Source: Arenicola marina (Eukaryota; Annelida; Polychaeta; Arenicolidae). Taken from it: a stretch of 64,000 nucleotides of DNA. Positions 35,866 to 46,792 of the stretch are shown one piece after another. Numbering within the stretch: the stretch's first letter is position 1; each line of letters opens with the position of its first letter. Location of the stretch: contig OZ025252.1 of NCBI GenBank assembly GCA_964019135.1, forward strand, positions 4,666,823 through 4,730,822, written 5' to 3'. The translations under genes were made by a program, and so were the position numbers. The notes under the pieces were generated by a model. It ran no database searches. It was not told the DNA's origin and saw only the letters and a program-made list of their open reading frames with translations.

Positions 35866-38800
35866 TATGTGTATTCGCCACTGTTCTCGCCCGCTATGGC
35901 ACCGTTATCATGTGTATTCCCCGCTGTTCTCGCCCGCTATGGCACCGTTATCATGTGTATTCCCCGCTGTTCTCGCCCGCTATGGCACCGTTATCATGTG
36001 TATTCCCCGCTGTTCTCGCCCGCTATGGCACCGTTATCATGTGTATTCCCCGCTGTTCTCGCCCGCTATGGCACCGTTATCATGTGTATTCCCCGCTGTT
36101 CTCGCCCGCTATGGCACCGTTATCATGTGTATTCTCCGCTGTTCTCGCCCGATATGGCGCCGTTATCATGTGTATTCCCCGCTGTTCTCGCCCGCTATGG
36201 CACCGTTATCATGTGTATTCCCCGCTGTTCTCGCCCGCTATGGCACCGTTATCATGTGTATCCCCCGCTGTTCTCGCCCGCTATGGCACCGTTATCATGT
36301 GTATTCCCCGCTGTTCTCGCCCGATATGGCACCGTTATCATGTGTATTCCCCGCTGTTCTCGCCCGCTATGGCACCGTTATCATGTGTATTCGCCGCTGT
36401 TCTCGCCCGCTATGGCACCGTTATCATGTGTATCCCCCGCTGTTCTCGCCCGCTATGGCACCGTTATCATGTGTATTCCCCACTGTTCTCGCCCGCTATG
36501 GCACCGTTATCACGTGTATCCCCCGCTGTTCTCGCCCGCTATGGCACCGTTATCATGTGTATTCCCCGCTGTTCTCGCCCGCTATGGCACCGTTATCATG
36601 TGTATCCCCCGCTGTTCTCACCCGCTATGGCACCGTTATCATGTGTATTCCCCGCTGTTCTCGCCCGCTATGGCACCGTTATCACGTGTATCCCCCACTG
36701 TTCTCGCCCGCTATGGCACCGTTATCATGTGTATTCCCCGCTGTTCTCGCCCGCTATGGCACCGTTATCATGTGTATCCCCCGCTGTTCTCGCCCGCTAT
36801 GGCACCGTTATCATGTGTATCCCCCGCTGTTCTCGCCCGCTATGGCACCGTTATAACGTGTATTCCCCACTGTTCTCGCCTGCTATGGCACCGTTATCAT
36901 GTGTATCCCCCGCTGTTCTCGCCCGCTATGGTACCGTTATCATGTGTATCCCCCGCTGTTCTCGCCCGCTATGGCACCGTTATAACGTGTATTCCCCACT
37001 GTTCTCGCCCGCTATGGCACCGTTATCATGTGTATCCCCCACTGTTCTCGCCCGCTATGGCACCGTTATCATGTGTATCCCCCGCTGTTCTCGCCCGCTA
37101 TGGCACCGTTATCATGTGTATTCCCCACTGTTCTCACCCGCTATGGCACCGTTATCATGTGTATTCCCCGCTGTTCTCGCCCGCTATGGCACCGTTATCA
37201 TGTGTATCCCCCACTGTTCTCGCCCGCTATGGCACCGTTATCATGTGTATCCCCCGCTGTTCTCGCCCGCTATGGCACCGTTATCATGTGTATCCCCCGC
37301 TGTTCTCGCCCGCTATGGCACCGTTATAACGTGTATTCCCCACTGTTCTCGCCTGCTATGGCACCGTTATCATGTGTATCCCCCACTGTTCTCGCCCGCT
37401 ATGGTACCGTTATCATGTGTATCCCCCGCTGTTCTCGCCCGCTATGGCACCGTTATCATGTGTATTCCCCGCTGTTCTCGCCCGCTATGGCACCGTTATC
37501 ATGTGTATTCCCCGCTGTTCTCGCCCGCTATGGCACCGTTATCACGTGTATCCCCCGCTGTTCTCGCCCGCTATGGCACCGTTATCATGTGTATTCCCCG
37601 CTGTTCTCGCCCGCTATGGCACCGTTATCATGTGTATTCCCCGCTGTTCTCGCCCGCTATGGCACCGTTATCATGTGTATTCCCCACTGTTCTCGCCCGC
37701 TATGGCACCGTTATCATGTGTATTCCCCACTGTTCTCGCCCGCTATGGCACCGTTATCACGTGTATTCCCCGCTGTTCTCGCCCGCTATGGCACCGTTAT
37801 CATGTGTATTCCCCGCTGTTCTCGCCCGCTATGGCACCGTTATCATGTGTATTCCCCACTGTTCTCGCCCGCTATGGCACCGTTATCATGTGTATTCCTC
37901 GCTGTTCTCGCCCGCTATGGCACCGTTATCATGTGTATTCCCCGCTGTTCTCGCCCGCTATGGCACCGTTATCATGTGTATTCCCCGCTGTTCTCGCCCG
38001 CTATGGCACCGTTATCATGTGTATTCCCCGCTGTTCTCGCCCGCTATGGCACCGTTATCATGTGTATTCCCCGCTGTTCTCGCCCGCTATGGCACCGTTA
38101 TAACGTGTATTCCCCACTGTTCTCGCCCGCTATGGCACCGTTATCATGTGTATTCCCCGCTGTTCTCGCCCGCTATGGCACCGTTATCATGTGTATTCCC
38201 CACTGTTCTCGCCCGCTATGGCACCGTTATAACGTGTATCCCCCACTGTTCTCGCCCGCTATGGCACCGTTATCATGTGTATCCCCCGCTGTTCTCGCCC
38301 GCTAAGGCACCGTTATCATGTGTATCCCCCACTGTTCTCGCCCGCTATGGCACTGTTATCATGTGTATTCCCCGCTGTTCTCGCCCGCTATGGCACCGTT
38401 ATAACGTGTATTCCCCACTGTTCTCGCCCGCTATGGCACCGTTATCATGTGTATTCCCCGCTGTTCTCGCCCGCTATGGCACCGTTATCATGTGTATTCC
38501 CCGCTGTTCTCGCCCGCTATGGCACCGTTATCATGTGTATCCCCCGCTGTTCTCGCCCGCTATGGCACCGTTATCATGTGTATTCCCCGCTGTTCTCGCC
38601 CGCTATGGCACCGTTATCATGTGTATCCCCCGCTGTTCTCGCCCGCTATGGCACCGTTATCATGTGTATTCCTCGCTGTTCTCGCCCGCTATGGCACCGT
38701 TATCATGTGTATCCCCCGCTGTTCTCGCCCGCTATGGTACCGTTATCATGTGTATTCCCCGCTGTTCTCGCCCGCTATGGCACCGTTATAACGTGTATTC

Positions 38801-40372
38801 CCCACTGTTCTCGCCCGCTATGGCACCGTTATAACGTGTATTCCCCACTGTTCTCGCCCGCTATGGCACCGTCATCATGTGTATTCCCCGCTGTTCTCGC
38901 CCGCTATGGCACCGTTATCATGTGTATTCCCCGCTGTTCTCACCCGCTATGGCACCGTTATCATGTGTATCCCCCGCTGTTCTCGCCCGCTATGGCACCG
39001 TTATCATGTGTATCCCCCACTGTTCTCGCCCGCTATGGCACCGTTATCATGTGTATCCCCCGCTGTTCTCGCCCGCTATGGCACCGTTATCATGTGTATT
39101 CCCCGCTGTTCTCGCCCGCTATGGCACCGTTATCATGTGTATCCCCCACTGTTCTCGCCCGCTATGGCACCGTTATCATGTGTATTCCCCGCTGTTCTCG
39201 CCCGCTATGGCACCGTTATCATGTGTATTCCCCGCTGTTCTCGCCCGCTATGGCACCGTTATCATGTGTATTCCCCGCTGTTCTCGCCCGCTATGGCACC
39301 GTTATCATGTGTATTCCTCGCTGTTCTCGCCCGCTATGGCACCGTTATCATGTGTATTCCCCGCTGTTCTCGCCCGCTATGGCACCGTTATCATGTGTAT
39401 TCCCCGCTGTTCTCGCCCGCTATGGCACCGTTATCATGTGTATTCCCCGCTGTTCTCGCCCGCTATGGCACCGTCATCATGTGTATTCTCCGCTGTTCTC
39501 GCCCGCTATGGCACCGTTATCATGTGTATTCCCCACTGTTCTCGCCCGCTATGGCACCGTCATCATGTGTATCCCCCACTGTTCTCGCCCGCTATGGCAC
39601 CGTTATCATGTGTATTCCCCGCTGTTCTCGCCCGCTATGGCACCGTTATCATGTGTATCCCCCACTGTTCTCGCCCGCTATGGCACCGTTATCATGTGTA
39701 TTCCCCGCTGTTCTCGCCCGCTATGGCACCGTTATCATGTGTATTCCCCACTGTTCTCGCCCGCTATGGCACCGTTATCATGTGTATTCCCCGCTGTTCT
39801 CGCCCGCTATGGCACCGTTATCATGTGTATCCCCGCTGTTCTCGCCCGCTATGGCACCGTTATCATGTGTATCCCCCACTGTTCTCGCCCGCTATGGCAC
39901 CGTTATCATGTGTATCCCCCGCTGTTCTCGCCCGCTATGGCACCGTTATCATGTGTATCCCTCACTGTTCTCGCCCGCTATGGCACCGTTATCATGTGTA
40001 TTCCCCGCTGTTCTCGCCCGCTATGGCACCGTTATCATGTGTATCCCCCACTGTTCTCGCCCGCTATGGCACCGTTATCATGTGTATTCCCCACTGTTCT
40101 CGCCCGCTATGGCACCGTTATCATGTGTATCCCCCACGGTTCTCGCCCGCTATGGCACCGTTATCATGTGTATTCCCCGTTGTTCTCGCCCGCTATGGCA
40201 CCGTTATCATGTGTATTCCCCACTGTTCTCGCCCGCTATGGCACCGTTATCATGTGTATTCCCCGCTGTTCTCGCCCGCTATGGCACCGTTATCATGTGT
40301 ATCCCCCACTGTTCTCGCCCGCTATGGCACCGTTATCATGTGTATCCCCCACTGTTCTCGCCCGCTACCGTT
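35866..40372. repeat. Minisatellite, 43-bp unit, main block (about 105 copies)
   Basis: Head-to-tail units of ATGGCACCGTTATCATGTGT plus ATTCCCCGCTGTTCTCGCCC and GCT. Variants are CGCTG/CACTG, ATTCC/ATCCC and TTATCAT/TTATAAC. All three + strand frames lack stops, so each is open for hundreds of codons and repeats every 43 residues, the signature of a non-coding array. The last, degenerate unit runs into the 3' splice site of the RGS exon, about 30 bp away. Confidence 0.98.
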
Positions 40373-40401
40373 ATAACGTGTATTTCTCTCTGTGGTTCCA
40401 G

Positions 40402-40498
40402 ATGGAGGGGATCATTGAGCGAATGCAGGACGAGCACTCCGGTGTGCCAGTCCGGACTGTCAAGAGCTTCATGTCCAAAATCCCCAGTGTCTTCACGG
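40402..40498 (+). CDS. R7-family RGS protein (RGS6/7 type), exon 1 of those visible: start of DEP domain
   Basis: Encodes MEGIIERMQDEHSG... RTVKSFMSKIPSVFTG, which closely matches the start of the DEP domain of RGS6/RGS7 as I recall it. R7 RGS proteins are GTPase-activating proteins for Gi/o alpha subunits and are obligate partners of Gbeta5. The DEP/DHEX part binds membrane anchors of the R7BP/R9AP type. The exon is bounded by a 3' splice site (TTCTCTCTGTGGTTCCAG, 40401) and a consensus donor GTGAGT (40499). It ends in phase 1, completed as Gly by the next exon. The Met at 40402 aligns to a conserved internal Met in vertebrate RGS7, so an upstream coding exon probably exists. I could not identify it. 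Counting from this Met, the exon supplies residues 1-32 plus the first base of Gly33. Confidence 0.93.
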
Positions 40499-40689
40499 GT
40501 GAGTACTCACCCTCACAGTGCGTGGGGGAGGTGTGTGTGCGTGGGAGGGGGGAGGGGGAGGGGGGTTGCTCCGCGCGTGGCCCGGTAGGTAGCGCGGCGT
40601 TCGGCGGCTATTGTTTGCTGTGCTCTGCTATGCTGTGTGTGTTTCGAATCCCATCAATGCAAATACATGTATTTGTGTGTGTGTGTATG

Positions 40690-40850
40690 GTTAAAATCCC
40701 ACGTCTTTCCTTCGCAAAGAGTATGTGGTGACTTACTCTTGGACATGGCTCCTCTATAGCTTGACGTCTTTCATTGTCGCGACAGAAGCTGCAGAGGTTT
40801 AATCGTCCTTTAATCAAGTAATCAATCACTGAATCAATCAGCTCGTGCTC
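40690..40850 (+). mobile_element. SINE fragment, copy 4 (3' part) in intron 1
   Basis: Matches the SINE body: GGTTAAAATCCC, CTTTCCTTCGCAAAGAGTAT, GGACATGGCTCC and CATTGTCGCGAC, ending in an AATCAATCA-type tail (40817-40840). The tRNA-like head is absent or unrecognisable, as in 5'-truncated or old copies. It lies about 190 bp downstream of the exon 1 donor. Confidence 0.72.
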
Positions 40851-41202
40851 GTTGACCGCCAAGTCACCACCCTCTGTTGGGTCCTACAATAGGGAAGGAT
40901 CGCAAACAAACCCCAGTTAATCTTCAGTCATTTATGCTGGGCTCAGTTTAGGCTATCGCAGGTAAACACGGGAACTTTTAACAAACTGAAGCCTAAGTCG
41001 AGTAGTAGATATGAATTCATTGTACAAAATCGAGACCTGACGGTATTTTGTTCCGCATTGTCCGCATTGAAGCTGAGAGTTTTTTAGACATTCTTCCTTC
41101 TGTCCGTTTGATCTGTCGCAGTATCGAAAGGTATCATCAAATTTCGGATAATGAACGCGTTATTCTGCGAGTCAATATGGATTCCCAGGGGGGAGCAGAA
41201 TG

Positions 41203-42178
41203 GTCGAAAGGGGTACCCTGGGGGTATCATTGAAAGGGGTACTCTTTAGGGTGGCATTGAAAGGGGTACCCTGGAGGGTGTCATTGAAAGGGGTACACTG
41301 GAGGGTGTCATTGAAAGGGGTACCCTGGGGGTATCATTGAAAGGGGTACTCTTTAGGGTTTCATTGAAAGGGGTACCCTGTGGGTATCATTGAAAGGGCT
41401 ACCCTGGGGGGTGTCATTGAAAGGGGTACCCTGGGGGTATCATCGAAAGGGGTACTCAATAGGGTGTCATTGAAAGGGGTACCCTGTGGGGATCATTGAA
41501 AGGGGTACTCTTTAGGGTGTCATTGAAAGGGGTACCCTGTGGGTATCATTGAAAGGGGTACCCTGGGGGTATCATTGAAAGGGGTACCCTGGGGGTATCA
41601 TTGAAAGGGGTACCCTGGGGGGTGTCATTGAAAGGGGTACCCTGGGGGTATCATTGAAAGGGGTACTCTTTAGGGTGTCATTGAAAGGGGTACCCTGTGG
41701 GTATCATTGAAAGGGGTACCCTGGGGGGTGTCATTGAAAGGGGTACCCTGGGGGTATCATTGAAAGGGGTACTCTTTAGGGTGGCATTGAAAGGGGTACC
41801 CTGGAGGGTGTCATTGAAAGGGGTACCCTGTGGGTGTCATTGAAAGGGGTACCCTGGGGGGTGTCATTGAAAGGGGTACACTGGAGGGTGTCATTGAAAG
41901 GGGTACCCCGGAGAGTATCATCAAAAGGGGTACTCTTTAGGGTGTCATTGAAAGGGGTACCCTCGAGGGTGTCATTGAAAGGGGTACCCTGGGGGGTGTC
42001 ATTAAAAGGGGTACCCTGGGGGGTGTCATTGAAAGGGGTACACTTTAGGGTGTCATTGAAAGGGGTACACTTTAGGGTGTCATTGAAAGGGGTACCCTGG
42101 GGGGTGTCATGAAAAGGGGTGCCCTGGAGAGTGTCATCAAAAGGGGTACCCTGGAGGTTGTCATTGAGAGGGGTACCC
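41203..42178. repeat. Minisatellite, 26/27-bp unit, about 37 copies (intron 1)
   Basis: Units CATTGAAAGGGGTACCCTGG plus GGGTAT or GGGTGT. A second unit class has ACTCTTTAGGGTG. Each unit contains a palindromic GGTACC or extended GGGTACCC. Period changes between 26 and 27 reflect the length of the G run. Confidence 0.97.
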
Positions 42179-42511
42179 CAGATTGTGCCAACATATCCCT
42201 GTACCTTTCGGGTTGGTGGACTCCACCGTCAGACCCAGCGAGAGGTCACCATGTAGCGGTTGCCTAGGAGAATCCATCCCCACACATATGAACAAATTCA
42301 CGCAGTGCCTACTGTGCCCCTTAGCGTTATCAAGTCAACACTTTGATGTAGCCAGCCTCTGGTAGAGCAAAATTGATTCCAGCTGGCGGTTGGGATGGCG
42401 CAGGAAATTGCCGGATTACTCGGTCAGCATATCGTTGTGGCAGTGACGGGGTCATGCACGAAAATCCACGGGAAATTGTCAATATTGAATCAAGTGTCCT
42501 ACAGTATTTGG

Positions 42512-45500
42512 GGACCATGTCCCAGAGCTAGGCTTTCGCTCGGCACCCTGTCACTATGGACCATGTCCCAGAGCTAGGCACTCCCTCTGGCCGCTGTCAC
42601 TATGGATCATGTCCCAGAGCTAGGCCCTCCCTCTGGCCGCTGTCACTATGGACCATGTCCCAGAGCTAGGCCCTCCCTCTGGCCGCTGTAACTATGGACC
42701 ATGTCCCAGAGCCAGGCACTCCCTCTTGCCACTGTAACTATGGACCATGTTTCAGAGCTAGGCCCTCCCTCTGGCCGCTGTAACTATGGACCATGTCCCA
42801 GAGCTAGGCACTCCCTCTGGCCGCTGTCACTATGGACCATGTCCCAGAGCCAGACCCTCCCTCTGGCCGCTGTAACTATGGACCATGTCTCAGAGCTAGG
42901 CACTCCCTCTGGCCGATGTAACTATGGACCATGTCCCAGAGCCAGGCCCTCCCTCTGGCCGCTGTCACTATGGACCATGTCCCAGAGCTAGGCCCTCCCT
43001 CTGGCCGCTGTAACTATGGACCATGTCCCAGAGCCAGGCACTCCCTCTGGCCACTGTAACTATGGACCATGTTTCAGAGCTAGGCCCTCCCTCTGGCCGC
43101 TGTAACTATGGACCAAGTCCCAGAGCTAGGCACTCCCTCTGGCCGCTGTCACTATGGACCATGTCTCAGAGCTAGGCCCTGCCTCTGGCCGCTGTAACTA
43201 TGGACCATGTCTCAGAGCTAGGCCCTGCCTCTGGCCGCTGTAACTATGGACCATGTCTCAGAGCTAGGCACTCCCTCTGGCCGCTGTAACTATGGACCAT
43301 GTCCCAGAGCCAGGCCCTGCCTCTGGCCGCTGTAACTGTGGACCATGTCTCAGAGCTAGGCCCTCCCTCTGGCCGCTGTAACTATGGACCATGTCCCAGA
43401 GCTAGGCCCTCCCTCTGGCCGCTGTAACTATGGACCATGTCCCAGAGCCAGGCCCTGCCTCTGGCCGCTGTAACTATGGACCATGTCCCAGAGCTAAGCC
43501 CTGCCTCTGGCCGCTGTAACTGTGGACCATATCTCTGAGCTAGGCCCTCCCTCTGGCCGCTGTAACTATGGACCATGTCTCAGAGCTAGGCTCTCCCTCT
43601 GGCCGCTGTAACTATGGACCATGTCCCAGAGCCAGGCCCTGCCTCTGGCCGCTGTAACTATGGACCATGTCTCAGAGCTAGGCACTCCCTCTGGCCGCTG
43701 TAACTATGGACCATGTCCCAGAGCCAGGCCCTGCCTCTGGCCGCTGTAACTATGGACCATGTCCCAGAGCCAGGCCCTGCCTCTGGCCGCTGTAACTATG
43801 GACCATGTCTCAGAGCTAGGCACTCCCTCTGGCCGCTGTAACTATGGACCATGTCCCAGAGCCAGGCCCTGCCTCTGGCCGCTGTAACTATGGACCATGT
43901 CCCAGAGCTAGGCCCTCCCTCTGGCCGCTGTAACTATGGACCATGTCCCAGAGCCAGGCACTCCCTCTGGCCACTGTAACTATGGACCATGTTTCAGAGC
44001 TAGGCCCTCCCTCTGGCCGCTGTAACTATGGACCAAGTCCCAGAGCTAGGCACTCCCTCTGGCCGCTGTCACTATGGACCATGTCTCAGAGCTAGGCCCT
44101 GCCTCTGGCCGCTGTAACTATGGACCATGTCTCAGAGCTAGGCCCTGCCTCTGGCCGCTGTAACTATGGACCATGTCTCAGAGCTAGGCACTCCCTCTGG
44201 CCGCTGTAACTATGGACCATGTCCCAGAGCCAGGCCCTGCCTCTGGCCGCTGTAACTGTGGACCATGTCTCAGAGCTAGGCCCTCCCTCTGGCCGCTGTA
44301 ACTATGGACCATGTCCCAGAGCTAGGCCCTCCCTCTGGCCGCTGTAACTATGGACCATGTCCCAGAGCCAGGCCCTGCCTCTGGCCGCTGTAACTATGGA
44401 CCATGTCCCAGAGCTAAGCCCTGCCTCTGGCCGCTGTAACTGTGGACCATATCTCTGAGCTAGGCCCTCCCTCTGGCCGCTGTAACTATGGACCATGTCT
44501 CAGAGCTAGGCTCTCCCTCTGGCCGCTGTAACTATGGGCCATGTCCCAGAGCCAGGCCCTGCCTCTGGCCGCTGTAACTATGGACCATGTCTCAGAGCTA
44601 GGCACTCCCTCTGGCCGCTGTAACTATGGACCATGTCCCAGAGCCAGGCCCTGCCTCTGGCCGCTGTAACTATGGACCATGTCCCAGAGCCAGGCCCTGC
44701 CTCTGGCCGCTGTAACTATGGACCATGTCTCAGAGCTAGGCACTCCCTCTGGCCGCTGTAACTATGGACCATGTCCCAGAGCCAGGCCCTGCCTCTGGCC
44801 GCTGTAACTATGGACCATGTCCCAGAGCTGGGCACTCCCTCTGGCCGCTGTCACTATGGACCATGTCTCAGAGCTAGGCACTCCCTCTGGCCGCTGTAAC
44901 TATAGACCATGTCCCAGAGCTAGGCCCTGCCTCTGGCCGCTGTAACTATGGACCATGTCCCAGAGCCAGGCCCTGCCTCTGGCCGCTGTAACTATGGACC
45001 ATGTCTCAGAGCTAGGCCCTGCCTCTGGCCGCTGTAACTATGGACCATGTCTCAGAGCTAGGCACTCCCTCTGGCCGCTGTAACTATGGACCATGTCCCA
45101 GAGCCAGGCCCTGCCTCTGGCCGCTGTAACTGTGGACCATGTCTCAGAGCTAGGCCCTCCCTCTGGCCGCTGTAACTATGGACCATGTCCCAGAGCTAGG
45201 CCCTCCCTCTGGCCGCTGTAACTATGGACCATGTCCCAGAGCCAGGCCCTGCCTCTGGCCGCTGTAACTATGGACCATGTCCCAGAGCTGGGCACTCCCT
45301 CTGGCCGCTGTCACTATGGACCATGTCTCAGAGCTAGGCACTCCCTCTGGCCGCTGTAACTATAGACCATGTCCCAGAGCTAGGCCCTGCCTCTGGCCGC
45401 TGTAACTATGGACCATGTCCCAGAGCCAGGCCCTGCCTCTGGCCGCTGTAACTATGGACCATGTCTCAGAGCTAGGCCCTGCCTCTGGCCGCTGTAACTA

Positions 45501-46143
45501 TGGACCATGTCTCAGAGCTAGGCACTCCCTCTGGCCGCTGTAACTATGGACCATGTCCCAGAGCCAGGCCCTGCCTCTGGCCGCTGTAACTGTGGACCAT
45601 GTCTCAGAGCTAGGCCCTCCCTCTGGCCGCTGTAACTATGGACCATGTCCCAGAGCTAGGCCCCCCCTCTGGCCGCTGTAACTATGGACCATGTCCCAGA
45701 GCCAGGCCCTCCCTCTGGCCGCTGTAACTATGGACCATGTCTCAGAGCTAGGCCCTCCCTCTGGCCGCTGTAACTATGGACCATGTCCCAGAGCCAGGCC
45801 CTGCATCTGGCCGCTGTAACTATGGACCATGTCCCAGAGCTAGGCACTCCCTCTGGCCGCTGTAACTACGGACCATGTCCCAGAGCCTGGCCCTGCCTCT
45901 GGCCGCTGTAACTATGGACCATGTCTCAGAGCTAGGCACTCCCTCTGGCCGCTGTCACTATGGACCATGTCCCAGAGCCAGACCCTCCCTCTGGCCGCTG
46001 TAACTATGGACCATGTCTCAGAGCTAGGCACTCCCTCTGGCCGCTGTAACTATGGACCATGTCCCAGAGCCAAGCCCTGCCTGTGGCCGCTGTAACTATG
46101 GACCATGTCTCACAGCTAGGCCCTGCCTCTGGCCGCTGTAACT
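42512..46143. repeat. Large minisatellite, 46-bp unit, about 79 copies (intron 1)
   Basis: Units GGACCATGTCCCAGAGCTAG, GCCCTCCCTCTGGCCGCTGT and AACTAT. Variants are CCAG/CTCAG, CTAGG/CCAGG, CACTCC/CCCTGC and TGTAAC/TGTCAC. Higher-order structure is plain. A 20-unit (920-bp) block starting near 42975 recurs near 43895 almost unchanged, and a 10-unit (460-bp) block starting near 44821 recurs at 45281. Unit length equals that of the 20-kb array but the sequence is unrelated. Confidence 0.98.
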
Positions 46144-46792
46144 AAAGCATGACCCAGCGCTAGGTCCCCCCTCTGCATTATATAACCATGGGCCATGACT
46201 CAGCTCCATACCCACACAGTGCATGCTGTTACAAATGGAAGGCAAGGCATTGATCATGTCAGAACGAGCGGTGATGCAGTATACTTGACTCCAAATCTCA
46301 AAATTGATATGCTACTGTACTTGGGAGGACAACATGATGTGAACTAGGTATGTGGGATTTGAGGGATGGTGAACTCCATTTAAAATGGTTCAGAGCTATA
46401 TCAACATGTGCTGCCCTCTAACATGAATCTTCTTGCACTGCTCCGCAATCTCCGTTGCAACAAAGAGGGTCGACTTTTTTTTAGTTGCAAGGTCTCTTTT
46501 CGAATGGAGCTTGATTTTAAACCTCTTTTCCGTTCCACGTCGCTGAAATTAACTTGTTTGAAGCGGCTGGCAAAGCTGGTTTATTTGCATATTAAGCTGT
46601 TCTGCCAGGCCGGAATGACCCTGGGTGTCGTCAACGAGTTTACCTCGTGCGGCAGCGACTGTGATTGCTTCAATCTCTACACGTTGTGGCCTCCTACAAT
46701 TCGCAATTTTTTTCGCTGTTCAACATCTATTGGTTCATACCAATACACCCCCCCCCTCCCCCACCCCGTAACCTCACTGGTCACCATACAGA
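46144..46792. other. Unique intronic sequence between two arrays
   Basis: No exon is recognised. A long open frame begins at 46408 and continues into the following array. Its non-repeat part (first ~110 residues) does not resemble a family I know and is probably chance. Confidence 0.5.

Noticed and set aside
35769-40376. Very long open frames (up to about 1000 codons) over the 43-bp repeat
   Set aside because: All three + strand frames are open and each repeats every 43 residues; this follows from a stop-free unit whose length is not a multiple of 3, not from coding.
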